In this document: positions 1 through 10,781 of the stretch, in pieces
Numbering within the stretch: the first letter of the stretch is position 1
How the letters are laid out: the number at the start of each line of letters is the position of its first letter
Notes under the pieces: model-generated
Told to the model about the DNA's origin: nothing
Seen by the model: only the letters and a program-made list of their open reading frames with translations
The model's database searches: none
Translations under genes and position numbers: made by a program
Origin: Areca catechu
Taxonomy: Eukaryota > Streptophyta > Magnoliopsida > Arecales > Arecaceae
Length of the DNA: 64,000 nt
Assembly: GCA_021397845.1 (NCBI GenBank)
Contig: CM038043.1
Coordinates: forward strand, 31,433,501 to 31,497,500
Reading direction: 5' to 3'

Positions 1-239
1 CCGAAGTTCAGGCAAACCCAGACTTGGATTAAAATAAATTACAGGACTCGAGTTGACCTAATCTTGACCCAATTGGTCAAGGTACAAGATTTAGACTTGG
101 CTCAAAGCAAAGATATTTACAAAATTAAAGGCTTGAAGCCTTATTACAGGACTCAATGGGTAGAACCCTAATTAGAGATCCCCTGAAGGTTGAAGGGCTC
201 AAGTCGAACCCTGATGCCCACATCACACCTGGCAAGAAA

Positions 240-1268
240 TGAAATTGAAACTTAAGGAGAAGTACCTACCTGAATCCTACAATCAGAAACTCCTAGACCA
301 ATGGAATAGGATACGTCAAGGGAATAGGTTGTATTAGACTATATTGCCCAGTTTGATGACTTCGCAGTTAGGTGTAATGAATCCAAGTCTCTAGCACGGA
401 CCTTATCCAGGTTTAGAACAGGATTACGTGAGGATATCCAGAGAGCTGTATATGAGAGAGGTCACCGATTTAGAGCAACCATACTAGATAGCTAGACTTT
501 ATGAACAATTCCAGAGGGGACCTACATATCAGCGATCTGAATCAATTATGAACAATGCCCCATTCCCAAAATTAAACCCAAACCAAGTGTACCAAGGTCT
601 ACCCAATCCCAACCCAGTTCGATTTAACTCCAACCCAGTTAGGTCAAACCCTAATCCTGTCCAACCAAACCCTAACCCAATTCGATCCAATCCCAACTCA
701 GCCCGTCCCAACCCTAATCCACTTTGACCCAACCAGAGTCCGAGTCTGTCCAGTTCAAGCAATTCTATACTAGTTAGAATCGATAAGGGTAAGGCACCAG
801 CATTTTAGAAAGCCCCAAGACCCAGCCCCAATGCCTACTTTAGATGCAACAAGGTAGGTTACTATACTAGCCAAAATATCCCACCAGATCGTTACATATA
901 GGGGAGCTTGAAGAAAAAGAGCTTGAACCCAATAATGATGAGGAAGAAGAGGTTTATGAAGATGAGAAAGACTTGATAGAGGAGTATGAAGGAGATGAAG
1001 AAGAATTTGATCAGTCTGACCTAGTAGGGGTAGTTAGATGCATCCTATCTTAGACCAAAACCTAGGAAGATTGGCGTAGGACTAACATCCTACAAACCTT
1101 ATGAAGATTGAGGATAAGGTATGCAAGATTATTATAGATCGTGGGAGCTGTGTGAATGCCATCTCACTAAAGGTAGTCAAAACTCTAGGCTTAAGCCCAG
1201 TTCCCCATCCTAGCCCCTATGAGGTATCTTGGATAGATTCCACATCCATACCCATTAAGTCAAGATGC
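240..1268 (+). pseudogene. gag: E1 gag and start of protease, decayed
   Basis: A frame from about 231 reads like the retrotransposon Gag capsid domain (KEKYLPESYNQKLLDQW near 255-305). It then shifts and continues with a piece resembling SRFRTGLREDI near 405-440. A CCHC-like knuckle with lost cysteines lies near 840-890. An acidic linker with a run of Glu codons follows (910-1020). The aspartic protease begins near 1105 with the motif IIIDRG, where functional relatives in this window have IIIDSG, so the active site is mutated. The frame stops abruptly at 1268, where E2 is inserted. Several in-frame stops show that the gene is dead. Confidence 0.75.
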
Positions 1269-2997
1269 TGGTGGGGACACAAGAGCCAGGAAGAGGAAGC
1301 AAACCTTTTCCAATTCAATTTGGATCACCAATGAGTAAGTCCATATGTTCTTCATAAAGAACACTCGAGTCCCAGTTGTTTTGAGTTTGTAATTAGGTCA
1401 ATTGAATTGTAATTTGATCAAATTGAGTGTAATTTGGTCAATTAGAGTTGTTGAGTTACCAATTGAGTCTATTGAGTCCATCAATTGGTTTAAGAGTCTT
1501 GTAAATAGCATTAATTTGCTTTGTTCGGTGAATTGTCCAAGATGAGTCCTGTAATTAGTGCTTGAATAAGTCAAGGGGAGTCATAATTATCCAAGACCCA
1601 TGTCATCATCACCTTGGTAGATCAAGTCTAAGCCAAAAGAAGTTGACCAGATTTTTCACCAGACATTTGGACATTGGAACATCCTGACATTGGGACAACC
1701 GGACAACTGGATATTTGGACAACTTTAAATTCATCCATATCCAAGAGAGGCGTCCATCCATTTTCATCACCCATTTCAAGGAGGTGCCAATTGAGAGGAG
1801 TAAAGTAGAAAGACTCTGCTTCTTATCTGGCACCCCCTCATTCCCTCTTGTCGCCCACTCCAAGATGACACCCACCCATGGTCCATTCAAATTTTAAATG
1901 GGAGAAAGTCCAAGATAAGTGGAGGCTCATCCAAAATTCAAAGGAAAAAGTCAAAGATAAAAGGAGGATCATCTCAAATTCAAAGGAGGAGACTTTAAAT
2001 TCAAACCTACACATTTGAAGAGGCCTTCTTATCCCATGTTGCCGATCAAGTGGAATAAAAATCAGATTAAGAAAGGTTTAGCTCTAAATAAGGAGATTAG
2101 CGCCCCATCTTCATTTTTCGGAATACTTTTTTTATGTTGTCGCCCAAGCCATGGAGAGAAGGAATTTAAAACTCAAAATTCAAGGAAGGAGTTAAGAAGT
2201 CAAGGAGTGTTTTAGAATTCAAACTTAAATGTAATTTAAATTCAAAGGAGTCCTATGAAATCTTCATGTGTGAAGAACCTTATAAATAGGACCCCATACC
2301 CCCTTGTAAATGGATGATTATTGATTTATGAAATGAAATGCTGTCTTTCTTCTTCCATAAAGCTGGGTAGGCTTAGTGATTTTCTCTAAGGGTAGGGAGG
2401 TCCTTGAGAGCTCAAGGTGGGGAGGTCCTTGAGAGCTCAAGGTGGTGAGGTCCTTGAGTGGAGATTCTGTCGGATTCATCAAGCTGCTATCGATCTGCTA
2501 CAAGCCCTACACATCCAACATTTCTTTTTTTTCATTTTGTAGCCTACTTACTTTGTTCTTAAAATTTTATTTGCTGCCTTCTCTATAGATCATAGTTATT
2601 CAATGACTTTAGAGGATGGATCCTTTACTTCCGAAGCAAGATCTGATGGTAGATCTGAAATCTGGAGTCCTGATCTTTATCCTACTGCAAAATCTGAGTG
2701 ACCAAGTAGCATATCCATCTCGAGTCGAAGAGAATCTCCATTGGGGTAAGCAACCAATTCTTTTCTCATTAGATTTGGTAGTTGAAGCATGGAATAGCCT
2801 AATCTTAGATGGTTTCCTAGCCGTCGGGTCCTTATTCTTTATAGCTTGCAGATCAGATTGCGGGTAAGTAGTTAGTTACTTTCTTTAATCTCTTTAGTCT
2901 ATTTTGTTTAGTTGCTTTACTGCTATAATCATTGCTCTTTAAAATATCTTAGACTAAAATTAGATCATCTTACACCGTATCGCATCGTTCCACATCA
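1269..2997 (+). repeat. E2 5' LTR
   Basis: TG...CA direct repeat matching 5809-7524. It starts TGGTGGGGAC. A TATA box (TATAAAT) is at 2281-2287. About 115 bases downstream, near 2394-2460, a roughly 26-base unit centred on GAGAGCTC is repeated two and a half times. A small hairpin with stem ATGGT/GCCGT and loop TTCCTA lies at 2809-2824, equivalent to the U5 hairpin of the other LTR families. Confidence 0.9.
2281..2287 (+). promoter_or_regulatory. TATA box of E2 LTR
   Basis: TATAAAT is followed by AGGACC, the same context as in the other LTRs of this window. The matching box in the 3' LTR is at 6808-6814. It probably sets the start of R. Confidence 0.6.
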
Positions 2998-4046
2998 TTT
3001 CATTGGCATCAGAGCATTAGGTTATATTAGGATTTCGTGCTTGTTGAATTCCCTTTAAGTACTCGGATTGGGTGCTTCACCATGGCTGTCCGGTCATAGA
3101 AAAAAGTTGGGCTACAAAACCCTCACATCCAATTCAAAGGAGATTTCCTATGGCGTGTAGGGGTGCTACTATGAATTGACCCCTGAAGAAGAAAACGAAG
3201 AGAAATGCATCTTTAGGGTTAATTTTCTGCATCCCATCCATTCTAGTACATAGTCTATTATTTTAATTGTTTCTACATGCAGGAAGATCAGAAAATTTTG
3301 ATTTTGTTTTTTTGGATTCAGTACATTTGGTTGTATTTTCAATTATTTTATTAGGATTTAATCTGGTATATAGAATTTTTTCAAGCCTGATTACTACCTG
3401 AGAATATTTTTGTTTCAGAATTTTAGCATATAGTTTAAATTCCATAAAAGTTCAATTTCTACAATTTAAAATTTAAAAATTTAAAAATTTAAAATTTAAA
3501 ATTCAAATCTGAAATCTAACCTTAAAATTTAAAATTTAAAGTTTAAATTTTGAATTGCTAGTGTTATCTTATCTTGATTGTGCATTTATTTGAAACCACT
3601 TAAGGGCAAGCAATATAACATAAGGGAAGGATTGAGACCTTTTCCTTAGCCCAAAACAACCAACCCCATTTGCATAGTCCTAAGCCTTAATTAAAATCGA
3701 GTAGCACTTAAAGCTAGGGACAACAACAGGTCGGGTTTTATATACGTGTTAACCTATTATAGTAGTCACTTATGTGTGTGCTTCTGAGAATTGGTGTCTA
3801 AGGCTAGAGATCCGGAGGCAAATGCCCTAAGCGGACTGGTGGTTCTTTAATTAGGACCTCATGAAAGTGAGGGGAACCTTCCACCACCCCACCTCTTACT
3901 TGGCCAATCAAGTTACTACAGTCTTGGTTATTACCTTGACTAAGCACTATATTGGCCTTTAGATCTAGGAACCCCAGACTTAGGTTTATTTGTAATGTTT
4001 GCATTGCATGCCCACTAGAGTAGGCTAAACCCAACCCAGTCTGATC
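2998..4046 (+). other. E2 PBS and untranslated leader with candidate packaging hairpin
   Basis: A primer binding site TGGCATCAGAGC at 3004-3015 differs by one base from the tRNA-iMet complement used by the other chromoviruses here. The following kilobase is AT-rich and non-coding. A hairpin at 3624-3645 pairs GGGAAGG with CCTTTTCC around a short loop. An equivalent hairpin occurs in the leaders of E5, E7, E8, E11 and E13. The leader ends at the ATG at 4047. Confidence 0.7.
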
Positions 4047-4328
4047 ATGGAGTCCACTATAGAAATTTTACTGAGGACCTTCAATGAACAATGTGCTTTG
4101 ATGGAAAATAGGTGTGACCGACTGGATAAGCGACTCGACAACCTAGAAAGAACCCGTAGGGCCTGGACTAACCCTGGTTCACCTAAACCGACTTTTCCTG
4201 GATCCAGAATTCATTGGCCAGAACCCATTTGGATTAGTGCCCCTTATCAAAAATTAGGATCTAGCCTAGTCCACCCTAGTCGACCCTTCTACAACAGAGT
4301 CAACCCAATTTTCATCAGAGCTGACTAA
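4047..4328 (+). CDS. E2 gag-like N-terminal ORF, coiled-coil, 93 aa
   Basis: The ORF starts at the ATG that follows the leader. This is the position of the gag start in related elements; E5 has the same leader end and ATG at 33826. Residues 1-37 form a charged heptad-rich segment (RCDRLDKRLDNLERTR) like the coiled coil at the start of the E10 and E11 gag-like ORFs. The rest is Pro-rich, like the linker after the Gag N-terminus. There is no capsid domain and no CCHC knuckle. A stop and a frame change separate it from the next ORF at 4355. It probably mediates protein-protein contact in a truncated Gag; this is inference. Confidence 0.55.
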   Translation: MESTIEILLRTFNEQCALMENRCDRLDKRLDNLERTRRAWTNPGSPKPTFPGSRIHWPEPIWISAPYQKLGSSLVHPSRPFYNRVNPIFIRAD

Positions 4329-4354
4329 ACCCTAATCTGAGCCGACCCACTCCT

Positions 4355-5014
4355 GTGACCCCGTTTGTTCCTAAGAATGACCCTGAAGAGGAAATATCTA
4401 TTGTAGACTCAGAGTTAATTGACCAGAAGGTTACTCAAGCTGAAACTGTAGTAGAAATATATGAAGCTGGAGAAAACCTGATGGATGAATACGAAGGAGA
4501 AGACTTCGAGGAGGACAACTCTAGTACCTTACCTGAGGAAACCCTTGGAAAAGAAAAGATTGTTGAGCCTAGTCTTGAAACATCAGAACAACAGGAAATT
4601 AGTGAGGACTTGGTTCCCATAACTCAATGCCCTCAGGAAGAACCCAATCCTTTAGCCTTGACACAAGACCTCCTTCAAGTCCCTGAGGAACAACACCAGG
4701 AGGTCAACATTATTTTAGAAGACTTTCAAGATGAACTTCCTGAAGACCTTCCAGATGACCTTCGGCCACCTAGAAGCATCCCGCCTGCCATTGATCTTAC
4801 ACCAATAGATCAATATTCAAATCTTAAGGTCATCCTGAGTAACCAAGGTCTGTTTCATGCTTTCCCTAAGTTACCCCAAGACTCCGATTCCTATTTCCTA
4901 TCCTTCCCTTATCATGCTTCTAGAGCCATTAGGTTTTATTTTGAAGAGATTACCAGGTTGCATGAGCCCTTAAAGCCCATCCCTTTTGCTACTTACTTTT
5001 GGAAGACCTTATAG
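4355..5014 (+). CDS. E2 acidic spacer plus degenerate integrase-like block, 219 aa
   Basis: The frame opens with GTG, so the true start is uncertain. Residues 1-145 are strongly acidic (EAGENLMDEYEGEDFEED), like the linker between Gag and protease in E8. Residues 146-219 form a block shared with E7, E10, E11 and E13: ILSNQGLF, then QDSDSYFLSFP, and finally RLHEPLKPIPFATYFWKTL. I align its end with the integrase core of E8 (HFLPC..., EIVRLHGLP, RFTS then FWKTLWH). The aspartates that form the catalytic centre in E8 (VVVDRF and SDRDV) are absent. A TAG stop replaces the codon before HLLG. No enzymatic role is expected; a structural role is possible. Confidence 0.6.
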   Translation: MTPFVPKNDPEEEISIVDSELIDQKVTQAETVVEIYEAGENLMDEYEGEDFEEDNSSTLPEETLGKEKIVEPSLETSEQQEISEDLVPITQCPQEEPNPLALTQDLLQVPEEQHQEVNIILEDFQDELPEDLPDDLRPPRSIPPAIDLTPIDQYSNLKVILSNQGLFHAFPKLPQDSDSYFLSFPYHASRAIRFYFEEITRLHEPLKPIPFATYFWKTL

Positions 5015-5356
5015 CATTTGCTAGGGATCCATGGTAACTTTTCATGTGCATACCAAACCAGCGTCAAACATAGAGAATCAATCGTCTAGGTTTAGATCCT
5101 AAGAATCCAATAAAATTCCTCTCAATAGGATTACATAGTTGTGTCTGTTTTTTATCAAGTGTCAGTCTGAGTCCCAAAGTCAACAGAGTCATTTGCACAG
5201 CATGTCAAAGCATTGCATAAAGAAATTATTAACAAAATTAAAAAGAGCAATGAATCATATGAGCACGAGGCTAACTTACATAAGAGATTTAAAGAGTTTA
5301 ACGAAGGGGACTTCATCATGATCAGGTTATGACCTGAGCGGTTTCCAGTCGGAATC
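5015..5356 (+). pseudogene. E2 integrase middle region, broken
   Basis: Reading resumes after the stop with a short segment matching HLLG, then a stretch ending at a stop. Between about 5160 and 5340 are frame-shifted remains of the integrase C-terminal half (QHVKALHKEI-like, then LRPERFPVG-like). This part contains the second conserved non-coding segment seen in E7, E10, E11 and E13 (near 5085-5140, beginning GGTTTAGATCC). No open frame spans the region. Confidence 0.5.
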
Positions 5357-5878
5357 ATGAAAAAACTACATGCCCGTAGTGCTGGACCGTATAGGATTAT
5401 AAAGAAGATTGGACCTAATGCTTATATGATAGACTTACCATCTGAGTTAGGTATTAGTCTGACCTTCAATATATCTGATCTAGTCGAGTTTAAGGAACCA
5501 ATGGTGATTCCTAGTGAGCCATTTGAGCCTGATCCCACCTTTAAGTGTGACCCTATCCCAGAATGTCCACCAGCCAAATTACCAGAGAGGAGAAAAAAGA
5601 TTGAGCAGATCATGGATGATAAGATCATAACTACTAGAAATAAGAACTACCAAAGATATCTGGTTCATTGGCAAGGGAGACCTGAGTCTGAGGATTCTTG
5701 GATCACCAAAGAGGATCTTCAAAAGTTGAACCCTAACTTGCTAGAACATTACCAGAGCCGAATTGACCCATACTTGGCGGGATCGAGTTCCTCCCACCCT
5801 AGGAGAATTGGTGGGGACATAAGAGCCAAGAAGAGGAAGCAAACCATTTTCAATTCAATTTGGATCACCAATGAGTAA
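5357..5878 (+). CDS. E2 integrase C-terminus with GPY/F module and chromodomain, 173 aa
   Basis: An intact frame begins at an ATG that is internal relative to full-length integrase. Residues 1-30 carry the GPY/F-like module (KLHARSAGPYRIIKKIGPNA). Residues 80-135 form a chromodomain: RRKKIEQIMDDK, then YLVHWQGRP, then SEDSWITKEDL. Both Trp residues of the fold are present. The frame runs through the polypurine tract (about 5801-5808) and 70 nt into the 3' LTR, ending IWITNE. Chromodomains of chromoviral integrases bind modified histone tails and direct insertion to heterochromatin. This is the best preserved coding part of E2, although everything enzymatic is gone. Confidence 0.8.
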   Translation: MKKLHARSAGPYRIIKKIGPNAYMIDLPSELGISLTFNISDLVEFKEPMVIPSEPFEPDPTFKCDPIPECPPAKLPERRKKIEQIMDDKIITTRNKNYQRYLVHWQGRPESEDSWITKEDLQKLNPNLLEHYQSRIDPYLAGSSSSHPRRIGGDIRAKKRKQTIFNSIWITNE

Positions 5879-7524
5879 GTCCATGTGTTCTTCACAAAGA
5901 ACACTCGAGTCCTAGTTATTTTGAGTTTGTAATTAGGTCAAATTGAGTTGTAATTTGATCAAATGGAGTATACTTTGGTCAATTAGGGTTGTTGAGTTCC
6001 CAATTGAGTCCATCAATTGGTTTAAGAGTCTTGTAAATAACATTAATTTGCTTTGTTCGGTGAATTGTCCAAGATGAGTCCTGTAATTAGTGCTTGAATA
6101 ATTCAAGGGGAGTCATAATTATCCAAGACCCAAGTCATCATCACCTTAGTGGATCAATTCTAAGCCAAAAAGGGGTTGTCCATATTTTTCACCAGACATT
6201 CGAACATTGGAACATCCTGACATTGGGACAACTGGATATTTGGACAACTTTAAATTCATCCTTATCCAAGAGAGGCGTCCATCCATTTTCATTGCCCATT
6301 TCAAGGAGGTGCCAATTAAGAGGAGTAAAGCAGAAAGACTCTGCTTCTTATCTGGCACCCCCTCATTCCCTCTTGTCGCCCACTCCAAGATGATGCCCAC
6401 CCATGGTCCATTCAAATTTTAAATGGGAGAAAGTTCAAGATAATTGGAGGCTTATTCAAAATTCAAAGAAAAAAGTCCAAGAAAAAGGAGGATCATCTCA
6501 AATTTAAAAGAGGAGACTTTAAATTCAAACCTACACATTTGAAGAGGCCTTCTTATCCCATGTTGCCGATCAAGTGGAATAAAAATCAAATTAAGAAAGG
6601 TTTAGCACTAAATAAGAAGGAGATTAGCACCCCATCTTCATTTTCCCGAATACTTTTTTTATGTTGTCACCCAAGCCATGGAGAGAAGGAATTTAAAATT
6701 CAAAATTCAAGGAAGGAGTTAAGAAGCCAAGGAGTGTTTTAGAATTCAAATTTAAATGTAATTTAAATTCAAAGGAGTCCTATGAAATCTTCATGTGTGA
6801 AGAACCCTATAAATAGGACCCTATACCCCCTTGTAAATGGATGATTATTGATTTATGAAATGAAATGCTGTCTTTCTTCTTCCACAAAGCTGGGTAGTCT
6901 TAGTGATTTTCTTTAAGGGCGGGGTGGTCCTTAAGAGCTCAAGGCGGGGAGGTCCTCGAGAGCTCATGGCGGTGAGGTCCTTGAGTGGATGTTCTGCCGG
7001 ATTCATCAAGCTGCTACTGATCTACGACAAGCCCTACACATCCAACATTTCTTTTTTTTCATTTTGGAGCCTGCTTACTTTGTTCTTAAAATCTTATTTG
7101 CTACCTTCTCTATAGATCTCAGGTGTTCAAGGACTTTAGAGGACCGATCCTTTGCTTTCGAACTAAGATCTGACGGTAGATCTGAAATCTAGAGTCCCGA
7201 TCTTCATCCTTCTACAAAATCTAAGCAACCAAGCAGCAGATCCATCTCGAGTCGAAGAGAATCTCCATTGGGGTAAGCAACTAATCCTTTTCTCATTAGA
7301 TTTGGTAGCTGAAGCATGGAATAGCCTAATCTTATATGGTTTTCTAGCCGTCGGGTCCTTATTCTTTATAGCTTGCGGATCAGATTGTGGGTAAGTAGTT
7401 AGTTACTTTCTTTAATCTCTTTAGTCTATTATGTTTAGTTGCTTTACTGCTATGATCATTGCTCTTTAAAATATCTTAGACTAAAATTAGATCATTTTAC
7501 ATCGTATCGCATCGTTTCACATCA
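5809..7524 (+). repeat. E2 3' LTR
   Basis: Matches 1269-2997 with numerous substitutions and small indels. TATA box TATAAAT is at 6808-6814. The tandem GAGCTC-centred repeats are near 6915-6985. The U5 hairpin is at 7336-7351 (ATGGT, loop TTTCTA, GCCGT). Positions 5809-5878 are also coding. Confidence 0.9.
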
Positions 7525-7529
7525 GATGC

Positions 7530-9240
7530 CAAGTTCAGATCTAGCTTCAGTCATATCAGGATAGAGTGTGGTGTGATGTTGTGCCCATGGGAGTTAGCAG
7601 TATAATATTAGGTAGACCCCAGCTTTATGATCATGATGCTTTCCTATATGGCCGGTCAAATGCATGTATGTTTAGCTTCCAAGGGAAGAAGATTACAATT
7701 AACCCCACCCCACCTCAGGAAATAGTTAAGAGAGGATCTAGCTTACTAAAAGAAAAGAAGTCTGGAGTCAATCTAATCACTGCTAAAGATCTAGAGAAGG
7801 AGATATCTGAGGGAACTATGGTTTGTATGTTAGCTGTTAAAGAAATACATGTTCAATCTGATAAAGAGTACCCTTAGGAGGTCAAGGGAATCTTAAGTGA
7901 ATTTAATGATATATTTTCTGATGATTTACCTGACCAGCTACCACCACTTAGGGATGTCCAATAGGTTATCGATCTAGTCCCAGGAGCCACCCTACCTAAC
8001 CTGTCCCAGTATAGAATGAACCCAACTGAACACTTAGAACTTCAAAGACAGGTAGGTGAACTCCTTAGAAAATTGTTTATTAGGTAGAGCTTAAGTCCTT
8101 GTGCTATATCAACCCTATTAGCCCCTAAGAAAGATGGCATGTGGAGGATGTGTGTCAATAGCCATGCCATAAATAAAATTATTGTGAAGTATAAGTTTCC
8201 CATCCTCAGGTTGGATGATATGTTAGATATGATGGTCGTTGCAACCATCTTTTCAGAAGTTGACCTTAAGAGTGGCTATCATCAGGTTAGAATCAGACCA
8301 GGGGATGAGTGGAAGACTACTTTTAAAACCAAGGATGGTCTGTATGAATGGGTTGTAATGCCATTTGGGTTATCCAACGCCCCTAGTACATTCATGAGAA
8401 TTATGACCCAAGTCTTAAGAATGTTCATAGAAAAGTTTGTAGTGGTTTATTTTGATGACATCCTAATTTATAGTAGGACTAAGGAAGACCACTTGGATCA
8501 CTTGAGACAAATTTGCCAAACCCTTAGGAAGGAGAACCTCTATGCCAATTTAAAGAAGTATGATTTCATGACCCATAGAGTTGTCTTCCTAGGATCTGTG
8601 GTGACCCTGACAGAGTGTCAGCTGATCTTGAAAAGTTTAGATCCATAGTAGAGTGGCCAGTACCCACTAGTGTCCATGAGGTACGAAGTTTCCATGATCT
8701 TGCCACTTTCTATAGGAGGTTTATCAGGGGATTTAGCACCATTGTGGCACCAATAACTGATTGTATTAGAAAGGGCAATTTTGAGTGGACTAAAGCAGCT
8801 GATAGAGCCTACCTAGAGATCAAGAGTAAGATGACACAAGCACCAATCTTGAGGTTACCTGATTTCTCCAAAGTCTTTGAGGTAGCTTGTGATGCATCGG
8901 GAGTAGGCATAGGAGGAGTTCTGAGCCAAGAAAATCATCCAATAGCCTTCGCTAGTGAAAAGCTTAATGAAGCTAAACTTAAATACTTAACTTATGATAA
9001 GGAATTTTATGCGATAGTACAAGCCCTTAGATATTGGAGACATTATTTACTATCCCAGGAGTTTGTCCTTTACTCTGACCATGAAGCACTCCAATTCCTA
9101 AACTCCTAGAAATAAGTTAAACCCTAGGCATGCCAAATGGGTAGAGTTTATACAAGCCTATACCTTTGTACTGAAACATCAATCTGGAATTGAAAATAAG
9201 GTAGCAGATGCCCTTAGTCGACATGCCTTACTGTTAAACA
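7530..9240 (+). pseudogene. pol: E1 pol: protease end, reverse transcriptase, RNase H (broken)
   Basis: The frame resumes with the protease C-terminal region (WCDVVPMGVSSIILGRP, 7570-7620). The RT N-terminal segment (about 7890-8130) has stops. RT fingers and palm lie at 8139-8640: LKSGYHQVRIRPGDEWKT, MPFGLSNAPSTF, and the catalytic FDDILIYS near 8450. A frameshift near 8610-8640 leads into the thumb and RNase H (8660-9109), with FEVACDASGVGIGG and LYSDHEAL. A TAG at 9107-9109 interrupts the connection to the end of RNase H (ADALSRH near 9205). The catalytic motifs are still readable but the gene cannot make a full polyprotein. Confidence 0.85.
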
Positions 9241-10781
9241 CTGTTAGCACTGAAGTCATTGGATTCGATCAATTGAAAGGAGAATATGAGACATGTTTAG
9301 ACATTAGTGAGATTTTCCAATCCCTTGCCCAAGGACCATCTAGTACCCATAGTGAATACACTCTTCAAGATGGTTATCTGTTTAAGAACAATAGACTTTG
9401 TATTCCCAAGACTTCACTTAAAGAATTCTTAGTCTGGGAAACCCATGCAGGAGGCCTTGCTGGTCACTTTGGTAGAAACAAGACTATCTTAGCTATAGAG
9501 GACCAGTTCTTTTGGCCTAGTTTAAAAAGGGATGTCGCCAACATAGTGTCAAGGTGTCGAACTTGTGCTGTTGCAAAATAGCAGAAGCAAAACACTGGTT
9601 TATATACCCCTTTGCCGATACCAGATCGTTCATGGCAGGATCTTAGCATGGACTTTGTATTAGGCCTACCTAAGATCCTAAGAAAGCATGATTCTGTATG
9701 TGTAGTGGTCGATAGGTTCTCGAATATGGCCCATTTCATACCTTGCTCTCAAACATTTGACGCATCCAAAGTAGCTTGACTTTTCCTTGATCATGTGGTT
9801 AGGTTACATGGCCTTCCTAAGACTATAGTGACAGATAGGGATGTTTGTTTCACCCGTTACCTCTGGAAGATCCTTTGGCACTTATTAGGAACCAAACTCA
9901 AATTCTCCACAGCCTACCACCCACAAACTGATGGCCAAACTGAGGTAGTGAATCGAAGCTTAGAAAATTTGCTTAGATGCCTCGTAGGTGAATATATCGG
10001 GAATTGGGACCTTCTTTTACCCCGAGCTAAATTTGCTTACAATAGTTCTGTTAATAGGTCCATAGGAAAAAGTCCTTTTGAGGTTGCTCATGGTTACAAA
10101 CCTAATAAATCTCTTGATCTGATCCCCTTACCCTCACATGCACGAGTTTCTGAGTTTGTTGAGTCCTTTGCACAGCATGTTAGGGAGTTGCATAAGGAAA
10201 TTAGTCAAAAGATAAACATAAGTAATGAACTCTATAAAAACTTGGCTAATTCCCGAAAAAGAGCTAAAGAGTTTTCTGTAGGAAATTATGTAATGATTAG
10301 GCTTAGGCCTGAGCGGTTCCCTCCATGGACAATAAAGAAATCACATGCTCGCGGAGCTAGACCGTTCAAGATAATAAAGAGAGTTGGACCCAATGCCTTT
10401 GTGCTCGAGTTGCCACCCGAATTAGGTATTAGTTCCACCTTCAATATTTCAGACCTTGTGGAGTACAGGAGCCGGCAGCAATACCTAGTGAGCCCTTTGG
10501 ACCTATCCATTCCCTTGAGAGTGAACCCACCCCAGAGTGTCCACCTACAAACTGGCCTATTAGTGAGGAAAGGATTGAGTGCATCCTGGATGATTAAGCC
10601 ATTAGTACTTGGAACAAAGGCTGTTAATGGTATTTGGTCTGATGCTAAGGTCGGCCAGAATCTGAGGACTCCTAGATCACCCGAGAGGATCTGCAGCACC
10701 TCAACCCAGACCTTCTTGAGCAATTGAGAGTTGCATTGACCCTTACTTGACGGGGTCGAGTTCCTCCCACCCAGGGAGAAT
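9241..10781 (+). pseudogene. pol: E1 integrase and decayed chromodomain
   Basis: The HHCC zinc-binding domain is at 9440-9580 (HAGGLAGHF ... RCRTCAVAK), ended by TAG. The core follows with the first Asp in VVVDRFSNM (9705) and a stop near 9778, the second Asp in VTDRDVCF (9830), and the Glu in HPQTDGQTEV (about 9930). A 310-codon frame (9795-10727) carries the last core motif, the GPY/F-like module (GARPFKIIKRVGPNAF) and then a frameshift. The chromodomain (10570-10740) is recognisable only in pieces and contains several stops. The sequence TCGAGTTCCTCCCACCC followed by the purine tract precedes the LTR at 10782. Confidence 0.85.

Larger units (their letters stand above)
1269..7524 (+). mobile_element. 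E2: non-autonomous chromovirus derivative, complete, TSD GATGC
   Basis: The element begins TG at 1269 and ends CA at 7524. It has LTRs of 1729 and 1716 bp and is flanked by GATGC at 1264-1268 and 7525-7529. The internal part (2998-5808) is only 2.8 kb. It holds a short gag-like ORF, an acidic ORF ending in a degenerate integrase-like block, and an intact integrase C-terminus with chromodomain. No protease, RT or RNase H is present. The two LTRs differ at many sites, so the copy is older than E8 or E13. It lies inside the protease region of E1. Confidence 0.92.

Noticed and set aside
1..230. Tandem-looking TTACAGGACTC words near 40 and 145.
   Set aside because: Only two copies in decayed sequence at the window edge; not enough to call a repeat or an LTR end.
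8139..9109. Endogenous pararetrovirus (caulimovirid) as source of the RT sequences.
   Set aside because: The RT-RNase H is followed by integrase with HHCC and a chromodomain and bounded by LTRs with TSDs, which caulimovirids lack.
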